Shown: piece after piece, positions 1-9,200 of the stretch | Numbering within the stretch: position 1 is the stretch's first letter | Layout: each line of letters starts with the position of its first letter | Notes under the pieces: model-generated | Databases searched by the model: none | Told to the model about the DNA's origin: nothing | The model's input: the letters and a program-made list of their open reading frames with translations, nothing else | Assembly (NCBI GenBank): GCA_033765235.1 | Contig: JANRIG010000014.1 | Location: 1-64,000, forward strand | Source: JANRIG01 sp033765235 | GTDB taxonomy: Bacteria > Bacteroidota > Bacteroidia > Cytophagales > UBA9547 | Direction of reading: 5' to 3' | Length of the DNA: 64,000 bases | Made by a program: the position numbers and the translations under genes

Positions 1-90
1 CTATCGGGCTATGTGACGCTGATGAAGTAGGAGGGATGTGAATGTGAAGATATAAAATTTGATAGGAAAACACTAAATCCTGTGGCAGTA

Positions 91-186
91 CAATAAATAA
101 AAAACCATGAAGAGGTTAAGGGCATTCTTCATTTTTCTTAATCACTTCATGGTTCAATAAATAAAAAACCATGAAGAGGTTAAGGG
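91..186. repeat. 32-bp direct repeat with internal hairpin
   Basis: A 32-bp sequence at 91-122 recurs without change at 155-186, a 64-bp period. The 32 bp between the copies contain the inverted complement of the repeat: AACCATGAAG (103-112) faces CTTCATGGTT (145-154), and TTAAG faces CTTAA further in, so the unit folds into a long imperfect stem. It lies downstream of asnS and may serve as its transcription end, but there is no clean U-tract. The rest of 1-217 shows no supportable gene; the first 30 bases are open in one frame and end in TAG, which is too little to call a gene end. Confidence 0.75.
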
Positions 187-217
187 GTATTAAGGTTGGG
201 CAATACTTATTAATAGT

Positions 218-1606
218 CTAAAAATCAGCATTTTGAGGGGTGCGTGGAAATGGTATTACATCTCGTATATTTCCCATACCTGTTACAAATAGTATAAGTC
301 TTTCAAAACCCAATCCAAAACCTGCATGAGGCACACTGCCAAATTTGCGGGTGTCGAGGTACCACCAGAGTTCACGCTCATTCATGCCTTGTGTTTTGAT
401 GGTATTATAAAGTTTGTCATAGTTTTCTTCGCGCTGCGAGCCTCCTATGATTTCGCCAATGCCAGGGAATAATACGTCCATGGCACGCACGGTTTTGCCA
501 TCGTCGTTTTGCTTCATATAAAATGCCTTAATATGCTTAGGATAGTTGGTGAGTATCACAGGTTTTTTAAAGTGCTTTTCTACCAAATAGCGCTCATGCT
601 CCGATTGCAAGTCGGTGCCCCATTGCACCGGGTATTCAAATTTTTGACCTGACTTTTCTAATATTTCAATGCCTTCGGTGTATGTGACACGCTCAAAATC
701 ATGCTCTACCACACTATTAAGTCTTGCAATAAGCTCATTGTCATACATTTGGTTGAGAAACTGTAAGTCGTCAGTACAGTGTGTGAGTGCATATTGTATA
801 AGATGTTTTAAAAAACTTTCTGCCAAGTCCATATTGTCATTGAGCTCATAAAATGCCATTTCGGGTTCTATCATCCAAAATTCGGCCAAGTGGCGCGTGG
901 TATTGCTGTTTTCGGCACGAAATGTAGGACCAAATGTATATACTTCGCCGAGTGCCATGGCAGCCAGCTCACCGTTGAGCTGGCCTGATACTGTAAGGTT
1001 AGTTTCTTTCCCAAAAAAATCTTCACTATAGTTTATACTGCCGTCCGGATTTAATGGAGCCTTATTAAGATTGAATGTAGTAACTTTGAACATTTCACCT
1101 GCACCTTCACAATCTGCCCCTGTGATGATAGGGGTATGTACATATACAAAGCCTTTTTCATTAAAAAAACTATGTATGGCATAGGCCATGGCGTGTCGTA
1201 TTCTAAATACAGCACCAAAGGTATTGGTACGTGGGCGCAAATGGGCTATTTCGCGCAAAAATTCTAAAGAATGTCCTTTTTTTTGTAATGGGTACGTTTC
1301 TGGATCTGCGGTGCCATATACTTCTATGGACTTTGCCAATAGCTCTACCTGCTGGCCTTTGCCTTGGGAGGCTGCCAAAGTGCCAGTGACACACACCCCT
1401 GCACCTGTGACTACATCTTTGAGATATGTCTCTGGAAATGAAGCATTTTCTACTACCACCTGTATATTGTGAATGGTAGAGCCATCATTAATGGCTACAA
1501 AAGCTACATTTTTGCTGTCGCGCTTGGTGCGCACCCAACCTTTGATTTGTACTTCTTGACCATAATCTGTAGATTGCAGAAGTTGTTTTATTTTTATTCT
1601 TGACAT
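218..1606 (-). CDS. asnS: Asparaginyl-tRNA synthetase
   Basis: Charges tRNA-Asn with asparagine in the cytoplasm, using ATP. The 462-residue length matches the bacterial family (E. coli about 466). The N-terminal OB-fold anticodon-binding domain (about residues 1-110, with VQIKGWVRTKRDSKNVAF) is followed by the class II catalytic core. Motif 2 is visible as GPTFRAENSNTTRHLAEFW and motif 3 as GFGLGFERLILFVTG near the C-terminus. The asparagine-type rather than aspartate-type core is inferred from overall resemblance. The open frame extends 11 codons upstream to a TTG at 1639, but the ATG at 1606 gives the canonical start MSRIKIKQLL and leaves a 10-bp gap to a small upstream ORF on the same strand. 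That ORF may share its transcript. Confidence 0.96.
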   Translation of the reverse strand: MSRIKIKQLLQSTDYGQEVQIKGWVRTKRDSKNVAFVAINDGSTIHNIQVVVENASFPETYLKDVVTGAGVCVTGTLAASQGKGQQVELLAKSIEVYGTADPETYPLQKKGHSLEFLREIAHLRPRTNTFGAVFRIRHAMAYAIHSFFNEKGFVYVHTPIITGADCEGAGEMFKVTTFNLNKAPLNPDGSINYSEDFFGKETNLTVSGQLNGELAAMALGEVYTFGPTFRAENSNTTRHLAEFWMIEPEMAFYELNDNMDLAESFLKHLIQYALTHCTDDLQFLNQMYDNELIARLNSVVEHDFERVTYTEGIEILEKSGQKFEYPVQWGTDLQSEHERYLVEKHFKKPVILTNYPKHIKAFYMKQNDDGKTVRAMDVLFPGIGEIIGGSQREENYDKLYNTIKTQGMNERELWWYLDTRKFGSVPHAGFGLGFERLILFVTGMGNIRDVIPFPRTPQNADF

Positions 1607-1616
1607 ATAAATTAAG

Positions 1617-1778
1617 TTATTTTTTAAAGGCTTTTCCAATAAATATGGTAGAGATAAGCCCTATGATAGCTGATAATCCTAAAAAAGTAGCTTGCTTTGC
1701 AATACGATTTTGATATTGTGTGTATAAATAAAAACTTGTAATCGTTAAAATTGCCAATACGAGAATGATAGCTAGCAT
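1617..1778 (-). CDS. Small two-helix membrane protein (53 aa), unknown
   Basis: A short open frame ending 10 bp before the asnS start codon on the same strand. It begins with ATG at 1778 and reads MLAIILVLAILTITSFYLY, then a polar turn with QYQNRIAKQ, then a second hydrophobic stretch ATFLGLSAIIGLISTIFIG and a basic tail KAFKK. Two predicted membrane segments joined by a short charged loop are typical of real small membrane proteins and unlikely in random AT-rich DNA. I recognise no family. Its start lies only about 20 bp from the start of the divergent PD40 gene, so promoters must overlap. The coding call rests on hydropathy pattern and spacing alone. Confidence 0.5.
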   Translation of the reverse strand: MLAIILVLAILTITSFYLYTQYQNRIAKQATFLGLSAIIGLISTIFIGKAFKK

Positions 1779-1797
1779 GAGTACTGATTTTTATAAT

Positions 1798-3336
1798 ATG
1801 AATGCAAAAAAAGCAAAATTGTTTATTTTTATCAAATTAATGATATCATTAGTTTTTTTTGTGAAGGCTCAAAGCGCTGAAATAGAGGATAAAAAATATA
1901 AAAAGTGTCAATTATATTTTGCAAAGCATGAATATGAAAATTGTAAAAGCTGTATATTGAAAACAGACACTTCAGCACTGCCTGCTACGTACAAGATGCG
2001 ACAAATGCTGGAAATATCACGATACAAAACGATGGACTCCGTACATAAAGCTATAACATTTATCAAAAAATATGCTGCTAAAGAGGTTATAAATGCCTAC
2101 TTCACAGCAGATTATTATTATAAACTAAATAATATAGATACAGCTGAATATTATCTTAATATGTGCGACAGTACAAAATGTGTGCAAGATAAAATATTTG
2201 ACAAAGTAAAAAAACATCGCACACAATTGCAACATTACATTTTGCTGAGGCCTAAGCAAATACCAATCAATATCAAAATATTAGACAAAAGCAATATTGA
2301 AAATGATTTACTTTCGCCATTGGTAGCACCGTTTAACGACAAAATTTATTACTCCACCTTTGAGTCCAAGTCAGATGTAAGTGCTATGTATATGGCTGCC
2401 ATGAGCAACAACGGGATTCAAAATCCGGAAAAAATACCCTACCCGGTGAATAATCATGAAAATAATGCTATATTATGTATAAGCGCAGATGAACATATGG
2501 CTGTAATACTTCGCACTGACCCATATACCGGAGAAGAAGACATGTACACAGCCGAAAAAACAGTAGACACCTGGCATACGCCTGTGAAAATGGGCTTCAA
2601 CATAAACTCACCGTATCGCGAAACCTCTGCCTGCCTCTCTGTAGATAAAAAAACAATCTATTTCACAAGCGATAGGAAAGGTGGATTTGGTGGCTTGGAC
2701 ATATATGTGAGCCAAAGAAACAAGCATGGCGTATGGGGGCATGCTGTCAACCTGGGCAACGCAGTGAACACTGTGGATGACGAGGAAACTCCATTTCTGT
2801 ATTATGATGACAGTACCCTGTATTTCAGCTCAAGAGGTCATAACTCAGTAGGTGGGTATGATATTTTTTATACCAAAAAATATAAGAATAATTGGCAAAC
2901 AGCTCAAAATTTGGGAGTGCCATACAACTCTACCAACGATGATGTGAACTTTACATGCAGCATGGATATGAAAGTACAATACTTGAACTCTAAAAGAGAG
3001 ACTCCATTTGCCACACGTATCAACACGTATATGCTTAATTCAAATATAGATACTTCAAAATTGGTGTGTGTGAAAGGATATGTGGTACAGCCTCAAAAGG
3101 AAATACAAACCAAGACTGATATCACCATTTCAAATCTTGACAAATCATTGGTGCAATCTATACAATCTAATGCGGGTACGGGATATTATTTAGGAATTAT
3201 GACCAAAAATGATATTTACAGCATTATATTTGAAAAAAATGGACAGATTATACGCGAAACCATCTCATGCTCTGCAGGCAGCAAAATACAAATAATAGAA
3301 TTAAATATTGAATTTGATGCCTCAAGTGAAGAATAG
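1798..3336 (+). CDS. PorE-like secreted PD40 beta-propeller protein
   Basis: 512 residues from the ATG at 1798, chosen because it opens a signal peptide (MNAKKAKLFIFIKLMISLVF, cleavage near KAQS); upstream in-frame ATGs at 1765 and 1777 would put a polar leader in front of it. Residues about 27-150 are helical and TPR-like. Residues about 165-415 form WD40-like PD40 blades, seen as IYFTSDRKGGFGGLDIYVSQ and LYFSSRGHNSVGGYDIFYTK. Residues about 423-505 look like a carboxypeptidase-regulatory-like beta domain. This order matches the T9SS-associated PorE architecture, but the C-terminal OmpA peptidoglycan-binding domain is missing and there is no lipobox. A role at the cell envelope is inferred; function is unknown. 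The next gene overlaps its 3' end. Confidence 0.8.
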   Translation: MNAKKAKLFIFIKLMISLVFFVKAQSAEIEDKKYKKCQLYFAKHEYENCKSCILKTDTSALPATYKMRQMLEISRYKTMDSVHKAITFIKKYAAKEVINAYFTADYYYKLNNIDTAEYYLNMCDSTKCVQDKIFDKVKKHRTQLQHYILLRPKQIPINIKILDKSNIENDLLSPLVAPFNDKIYYSTFESKSDVSAMYMAAMSNNGIQNPEKIPYPVNNHENNAILCISADEHMAVILRTDPYTGEEDMYTAEKTVDTWHTPVKMGFNINSPYRETSACLSVDKKTIYFTSDRKGGFGGLDIYVSQRNKHGVWGHAVNLGNAVNTVDDEETPFLYYDDSTLYFSSRGHNSVGGYDIFYTKKYKNNWQTAQNLGVPYNSTNDDVNFTCSMDMKVQYLNSKRETPFATRINTYMLNSNIDTSKLVCVKGYVVQPQKEIQTKTDITISNLDKSLVQSIQSNAGTGYYLGIMTKNDIYSIIFEKNGQIIRETISCSAGSKIQIIELNIEFDASSEE

Positions 3337-4459
3337 AGTAATAATGTTATGCATATTGATATTGCAATATGTGGGAGTATACGCACAATTCAGTATAGCA
3401 CAGCATGAAAGTGACATAGTGCTTGTGAAGGGTATATTAAACAATATTTATAATTTTAATATAGAACAAGCACATAATGACAATAAAGAATTAGTAAAAA
3501 GATACCCTAAGCACCCTGCACCTATGTTCATCAAAGGTATGATAACCTATTGGGAAATGGTACCCATGTCGCGCGACAATCCTAAATTTTATATCTACCG
3601 CAAATATTTGGATAGCACCATACTACTGGCAGAGCCCATGCTCAAAGACAAAAAGACGATGTATGATGCCAGTTTTTTCTTACTGTCGTCATATAGTTCG
3701 CTCACATTGCTGCATATCAAAGCCAAAGACTACACCTCAGCACTGGGCACTGCACGCAAAGCTTATGGATATATGAAAGATGGATTTACGCTCTCTCACA
3801 TTATCCCCGATTTTCACTTCACTACAGGGCTATACTATTATTATGCCGCACAATTTCCTGACTCACACCCTATTGTGCGTCCGTTTATGTGGTTTTTTGT
3901 GCAGGGCAATAAAGTAACGGGTCTCGAAAATCTGAAATTGGGCTCACAAAAAGGTGTGTTTACCAATACTGAATCTACATTTTTTTATATGCATGTGCTG
4001 CTCAAATATGAGGAAAAGCCACATGAAGCACTCGAATATTCTAGAAAATTAATAGAAAAATATCCTCAAAACAATTTTTATTTGGTGCGGTACATAGAGT
4101 CATTGTTGCTTGCCAAATTATATACTCAAGCCTATGAACCCAACTTGAGACTGGGGCAAAGCAGGGGCGACTTTTTCATGGCAGCTTATTACCTTTTTAC
4201 AGGCTTACTGTATGATTGGGACAAACATGATATGGTGAATGCCAAAATATATTACTTGAAATGTATAGACCAATGTGCCATCACTAAAAAATTGGTCAAT
4301 GATATTCAAAGCTTTGCCTACACAGGCATGGTAAGAGTTTCGCTCCACGAAAAAAACAATAAAAAAGCCAAAGAATACCTCGAAAAAGGCTATGATGTGG
4401 TAGAATATGTGTCTGTGAAGAAAGAACTGGATCAACTAAAAAAAATAATATATAAATAA
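3317..4459 (+). CDS. Secreted helical-repeat (TPR-like) protein, unknown
   Basis: 380 residues from ATG 3317, overlapping the end of the PD40 gene by 20 bp, which suggests co-transcription and coupling. This start gives a signal peptide with a basic n-region (MPQVKNRVIMLCILILQYVG, cleavage after VYA); the ATG at 3344 would remove the basic residues, and a TTG at 3308 is less likely. The mature part is almost entirely helical, with TPR-like pairs such as FNIEQAHNDNKELVKRYPKHP (about residues 45-65), EEKPHEALEYSRKLIEKYPQ and NKKAKEYLEKGYDVVEYV near the end. No catalytic motif is seen. A periplasmic scaffold working with the PD40 protein is an inference from position. Confidence 0.7.
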   Translation: MPQVKNRVIMLCILILQYVGVYAQFSIAQHESDIVLVKGILNNIYNFNIEQAHNDNKELVKRYPKHPAPMFIKGMITYWEMVPMSRDNPKFYIYRKYLDSTILLAEPMLKDKKTMYDASFFLLSSYSSLTLLHIKAKDYTSALGTARKAYGYMKDGFTLSHIIPDFHFTTGLYYYYAAQFPDSHPIVRPFMWFFVQGNKVTGLENLKLGSQKGVFTNTESTFFYMHVLLKYEEKPHEALEYSRKLIEKYPQNNFYLVRYIESLLLAKLYTQAYEPNLRLGQSRGDFFMAAYYLFTGLLYDWDKHDMVNAKIYYLKCIDQCAITKKLVNDIQSFAYTGMVRVSLHEKNNKKAKEYLEKGYDVVEYVSVKKELDQLKKIIYK

Positions 4460-4899
4460 AAAAATATTTGGATTGTGGTAAAAGTGAAAAAAACTTATTG
4501 ATATGATGGTATTAAGTTCAAAAAATTACTTAAATCATCAATAAAATGGTGTTTATTTAAGCACCTATACTTCTTAGTTCGAAGATTAATAATCGCTGAA
4601 ATGAATAAAAGAGAGAATAAGCAGGTGTTAATAATATTTTCAATAAGTATTTTATTTACAATGTATTACATATATTTCAATGGACTTCTTAGTCGTAGCT
4701 GCCACCGTATGGAAGCAGTCTCATTATATCGTAGCAAAGCTACGACTGATGTGCAGAGCAGTCGCATGTGTTTGACTTATAGTAGATTGCCTACTGCTTT
4801 GTGCCTCGAGGTAGCAATGACGGCATCAATATTGCTTTTTAAAAAATCTATACATTTATCAGGATAACAATATTACTGTACTAAAATAGATAAATATAA
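4460..4899. repeat. Intergenic region with REP-like palindromes
   Basis: 440 bp without a convincing gene. AGTCGTAGCT (4691-4700) is inverted as AGCTACGACT (4738-4747), and inside it TCGTAGC-AAA-GCTACGA (4729-4745) is a perfect 7-bp hairpin. Further on ATTGCCTAC (4786-4794) faces GTAGCAAT (4811-4818), just before a CAATGACGG. The last part resembles the dispersed GATTGC...CAATGACGG repeats known from many bacterial genomes, but copy number cannot be judged here. An 88-codon frame (4601-4867) runs through these palindromes; only its first 30 residues, with one hydrophobic stretch, look protein-like. Confidence 0.6.
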
Positions 4900-5856
4900 A
4901 TGTTAAATCTTAAATTCAATATCGTATTTCTTGACGCAGGCACCCTATTTGAAGTGCCAAATATAGCTTTGCTGCAACAATATGGCACACTTACTTGCTA
5001 CCACCATACAAAGCCTCAAGACACAGAGACCAGATGCAAAGATGCAGATATAGTCATTACCAATAAAGTAGTGATAGGCAAGCAGGTGATGGACAGCTGC
5101 CCAAAACTCAAACTCATATGTGTGGCAGCTACAGGCGTGAATAATATAGACCTCGAATATGCCAAGCACAAAAATATACAAGTAAAAAACGCTGTAGGAT
5201 ACTCTACCCAATCTGTAGCACAGCTCACGTTTGCTGCCATACTTATGCTCATACATAGCTTGCCATATTATGACGAATATGTGAAATCAGGACATTATGC
5301 TCAAAATGAATTTTTTACGCATATTGGTAAGCCTTACTATGAGCTACATGGCAAAACATTGGGCATCATAGGCTTGGGCAATATTGGCAAAGCAGTGGCA
5401 GATATAGCCAACGCCTTTGGCATGGATGTAATGTACCACAGCGTTTCCGGACAAAATAAGCATCAAAAGTATGTAATGACAGACCTTGATAGTATGTTGA
5501 GTGCCTCCGATATAGTATCCATACATTGCCCACTCACTGATAAAACTAAAAATATATTGCACTATGACAATATGTGCAGGTTAAAAAATACATCCATTAT
5601 TGTAAACATGAGCAGGGGAGGCGTAGTACATGAGCAAGATTTGGTAAAAATAATAAATGAAAACAGAATAGCAGGAGCAGCTGTAGATGTATTTGTAACT
5701 GAACCTATTGCTGCTGATAGTCCCTATTATGAACTAAAAGATAAATCAAAAATATTGCTCACCCCTCACATAGCATGGGCATCTGTAGAGGCTCGGGAGA
5801 GGCTTGTAAATATTGTTGCTCAAAATATTGCAGATTTTATAAATCATTTTCAATGA
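4900..5856 (+). CDS. D-2-hydroxyacid dehydrogenase (glycerate dehydrogenase-like)
   Basis: 318 residues, the usual length for NAD(P)-dependent D-2-hydroxyacid dehydrogenases, which reduce 2-oxoacids such as hydroxypyruvate in the cytoplasm. The N-terminal catalytic half carries VAATGVNNIDLEYAKHKNI. The Rossmann signature is LGIIGLGNIGKAVA with glycines 158, 160 and 163. The catalytic set is complete: Arg239 in NMSRGGVV, Glu268 in VTEP and His290 in LTPHIAWAS. The overall pattern is closest in memory to the glycerate/hydroxypyruvate reductase branch rather than lactate dehydrogenase or long SerA with an ACT domain; the exact substrate cannot be read from sequence. It is a single gene, convergent with the DUF721 gene. 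Confidence 0.88.
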   Translation: MLNLKFNIVFLDAGTLFEVPNIALLQQYGTLTCYHHTKPQDTETRCKDADIVITNKVVIGKQVMDSCPKLKLICVAATGVNNIDLEYAKHKNIQVKNAVGYSTQSVAQLTFAAILMLIHSLPYYDEYVKSGHYAQNEFFTHIGKPYYELHGKTLGIIGLGNIGKAVADIANAFGMDVMYHSVSGQNKHQKYVMTDLDSMLSASDIVSIHCPLTDKTKNILHYDNMCRLKNTSIIVNMSRGGVVHEQDLVKIINENRIAGAAVDVFVTEPIAADSPYYELKDKSKILLTPHIAWASVEARERLVNIVAQNIADFINHFQ

Positions 5857-5892
5857 TTTATATGATTATTGAAATACATATAAAAATGTATT
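5841..5892. terminator. Two small hairpins between convergent genes
   Basis: AAATCATT-TTC-AATGATTT (5841-5859) is a perfect 8-bp hairpin that spans the stop codon of the dehydrogenase gene, and AATACAT (5873-5879) pairs with ATGTATT (5886-5892) right at the stop of the convergent DUF721 gene. Both are AU-only or nearly so and lack a strong U-tract, so they are weak candidates for a bidirectional transcription end. Confidence 0.35.
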
Positions 5893-6203
5893 CAAATCAC
5901 TACCAGGTCTTTCAGGCACTCTGATGTGGCTATGGCTGCGTTTATTTTTTCCAATATCAGTTTTTTATTATAGTGCAGGTGGTGCTTGAGCGGGGCAGAG
6001 TCTATGGATACATGCAGTACTTGGTCGTGCACATATATGTTAAGGGTAGCTTTTTCTACTATCTTACCGTTTATCTCGTTCCACAGGTTTATGATTTGGG
6101 CTGAGGTATATTTTTTTTTAAGTCTGTACACTTCTAAGAATGTAGCAAGCCCGTCAGACACTGATATTACTTCATTATTTCTGTTATATCTATTATCTGC
6201 CAT
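5892..6203 (-). CDS. DUF721 / DciA-like protein
   Basis: 103 residues. The pattern matches the DUF721 family: an N-terminal helical part (VSDGLATFLEVYRLKKKYTS), the conserved tryptophan in IINLWNEINGKIV, a beta segment YVHDQVLHVSIDSAPLKHHL, and a final NAAIATSECLKDLVVI. Long DUF721 proteins include DciA, the replicative-helicase loading factor; short Bacteroidota members like this one are usually found near recF, but here the partner is a giant secreted protein. The start codon overlaps the stop codon of that upstream gene (TGATG), so translation is probably coupled; a purine-rich GGAGGC lies 5 bp before the ATG. A role in DNA replication is plausible but unproven. Confidence 0.8.
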   Translation of the reverse strand: MADNRYNRNNEVISVSDGLATFLEVYRLKKKYTSAQIINLWNEINGKIVEKATLNIYVHDQVLHVSIDSAPLKHHLHYNKKLILEKINAAIATSECLKDLVVI

Positions 6204-9200
6204 CAGTTGCCTCCTTCTCCATTATTGTTTTCTGTATCTTGCTTAGGTTCTTCTGATTGGCCTTTTTTCTTTTTCTTTTTTTCCTTCTTTTTAGGTTCTT
6301 CAGGGGCTGGTTCGGCAGCAGGCTCGGCAGGTTCTGTTTTTACTTCGTCTTCATGGGCAGGCTCAGCAAAGGCGTCTGCTTTTTTCTTTTTTTCTTTTTT
6401 CTTTTTTTCGGGTTTTTGAGCAGGTTCGGGCAAATATTCTGACTCATTTTTAGTGTCAGGTGCAGGTTCTTTCTTTTCTACAGCGGGCTCGGTTGGTTCT
6501 GTTTTTACTTCCTCAGCAGGCTGTGCAGGTTCAGCAAATGGGTCTTCTTTTTTCTTTTTCTCTTTTTTCTTTTTTTCGGTTTTTTCGGGCACATAGTTGT
6601 CGGGCAATACTATGTCTTCTTCCACTGCAGGCTTAGATGATACAGTGTCTTTGCTCTCAGTGAGGTCAAGGCTTTCGGATATTTCTTGGGTGATTTCGGG
6701 CTCATCTACTTGTAGCTCACGTTCTTCTTCCTCCTCGTTGTATTCACGGTTCAGGTAGTTTTTAAAGAAATCTTTGAGGTACATTTTTTTTTCGGTATAG
6801 TCTGATTGTACAAAGGTATATACTGCAGGAGTGCCGGTCTCGCCTTTGCTTTTGGAGGCTATGAGTTGGTTAAAGTCTGCCTCCGATGATAGTATGGATA
6901 ACCTGCCCGGCTGATATGATATATAAAACCAAATATCGCTGCGCGGATGTATGAATACAGATATCATATCGCCTTGGTCTGTTTTTTTAATTTCCATATA
7001 TCCTTTTATCTTGGCATTAATGTCTTTGCCCAGCATGTTCGACATTTTGAACCGTCCAAGGCTGTACCATGCTTTATGTTTTTTGGACCATTCCAAATAC
7101 ACATTGCCAAAGCATATGCCCTCAGCAAGTTTGGGTGCATATTTAAAGAGAGGTTTGATTTCCCCCAATTCATGAAAATCTTTTTCAAAATTTTTGGCAG
7201 CTTTGTCGTTAGCCATATTGGCAAGTTTTATGGCCAACAGGTTGAGCTCGGTGTGCTTGGTGGTATCTAAGTGGTGGGTAGAGTCTTGTAGCACCTCTTT
7301 TATTTTGGTAGCTATGAGCTCAAGTGCTTTGTCGGGTATGTTGAGCTTGAGCGAGATCATACTATTAGCATAATATTGGTTTTTGTCAAGATGTCCTGCC
7401 AGTTCACCTATACTTTTTATGCCAAAGTTAGGGTCAGATTTACTAAAATCAAGATTGCCTATACATACAAATGCGCTGCTGCTGTCGTTATATATATATT
7501 CATTACCTACTAGTGTATGGTTTTTGAGCCGTTTGGGGTATCCTATTCTGAATGAGTTTATATGCCCGTCGAAGTACAGCTCACCCGATGCAGTGAATAT
7601 AGCTTCGTCAAGTTCATTTTTTCGGGTAGATACTATGGTATTGTATATGTCATTGGCACCATATTCATAAAATGCACCTGAAAACAATTGAGAATGGTCT
7701 GTCTGAAAATCTTCTTCTGTGTTTTCTGACACTACTGCATTTAAGGTAGTATCGGATTGTGCCACTGTTTTAGATTTGGTCTTATTAGTTTTTTCTAAAG
7801 TTTTGTCAAGGTATATCACTACTTCTGGGCTGCTGCCGTCTTTGCTGTATTCAAACCAGTCTGTTTTCAGCTCTTTGTTTTTAATATCTATTTTTACTTT
7901 GCCGTCAAATGAGAATAGCTTGTGATAAGCCACCATTTTGGTATGACCTTTATAAAATATTTTTGGGGCAATGTAAAATTTTTCTTTTTCGCTTATTTCA
8001 CACTCTGCAGCCGTGTATCGCAAGGTTTCGTGTTTGTTTATCATTTTTTCTTCCAGATGAAAATTGGTAAACAGTATTCTGAATGTATCAGAGTGGGCGT
8101 TTATAAAATCATAGGTGGCAGACCCACTAAATTTTTCTCCTGATTGTATTTCTATCTTGCCTGTGTGAAATGTATGGTAGCCAAATAGGGTATCTACCAG
8201 CAAGCGCGCTTTTTTGAACGATTTCATCTGGGCATTTTCAAGGATGGTCACTTTGTTGCTGTCGGGGAATATTTTGCAGTCTGCTACTTTGATATAGGGC
8301 ACTTCGCTGATGTTAAGTATCTTTTTTTGCAAATCATATACTGCAGAGCGGGCATTGAAGTGCAAAGAGTCCTGATCGGGATTGGTGGAGGTAAATATGG
8401 ACTTATTCACATCTTCATCATCGTTTATGCTCATATACACTATTTTGTGTTTCATGTCCCATTTGGCGTGTTCTATGGAAGTTTTATATTGGTTAATAGG
8501 AAATGTCAAACTTGCAAGCCCTTGTATTTCAGGACTTAGGTACACATAGTCTTCGTTTAGCTGAAAGTCTGCTTTTACATTATCCATAGAGAGGGAGGGC
8601 TGTGTATATCCTTCCAGTTTATAATTGAATACCGAGTGCCGTGCCATGATGTGCTTGTCTTTAAACTCATAATGAGGCGATATCACATTTATTTTTTTCA
8701 CCTCCATCATGCCCTGCCCGGTGAGGCCTTTGGGAGTAATGTTAATGGCACCTTCCACACTGATTTGTTTTTTATACATTTCAAAAGGATATTTTAGGTT
8801 AATGACATGCAGCGAGTCATCTTTGTGTATCCATTTACATTCGTAGTCTGCTATGTTCACATCTGGGTAATACACATCATTGATAGTAGCTTCTTTGATT
8901 TTGGCTTGCTGTCCATAGCCTACCAACGAGTCTTGATAAAATACAAAATCATTGCTGTAAAACACTCCTGATTGGTAATGTATTTCGCCATCGCCACGTA
9001 TGCCTTGATGGTCGAGTGTGACTGTGCCAAAAAATTTGCCTTTTCCATTATATATATCATATCCTTCAGCAGGTACTTTGTGTTTAAACCCCAATGAATT
9101 GTCGGGCATAATTTTGAGCACTTCATCAAAATCAGGGAATATACCGCCCGAGTAAAATTTACCATCAAATTTAAGTGCTTTTTGGTCGCTGTTGCGCACA

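Noticed and set aside
1..30. C-terminal end of a gene entering from the left
   Set aside because: Nine open codons followed by TAG cannot be told apart from chance.
4601..4867. 88-codon ORF MNKRENKQVLIIF...
   Set aside because: Its second half runs through palindromic repeat DNA and has no protein-like pattern; only the first 30 residues are plausible.
6207..6442. Plus-strand ORFs made of Phe and Ser
   Set aside because: They are antisense to the Lys/Glu-rich tail of the 1734-residue protein and exist only because of its codon bias.
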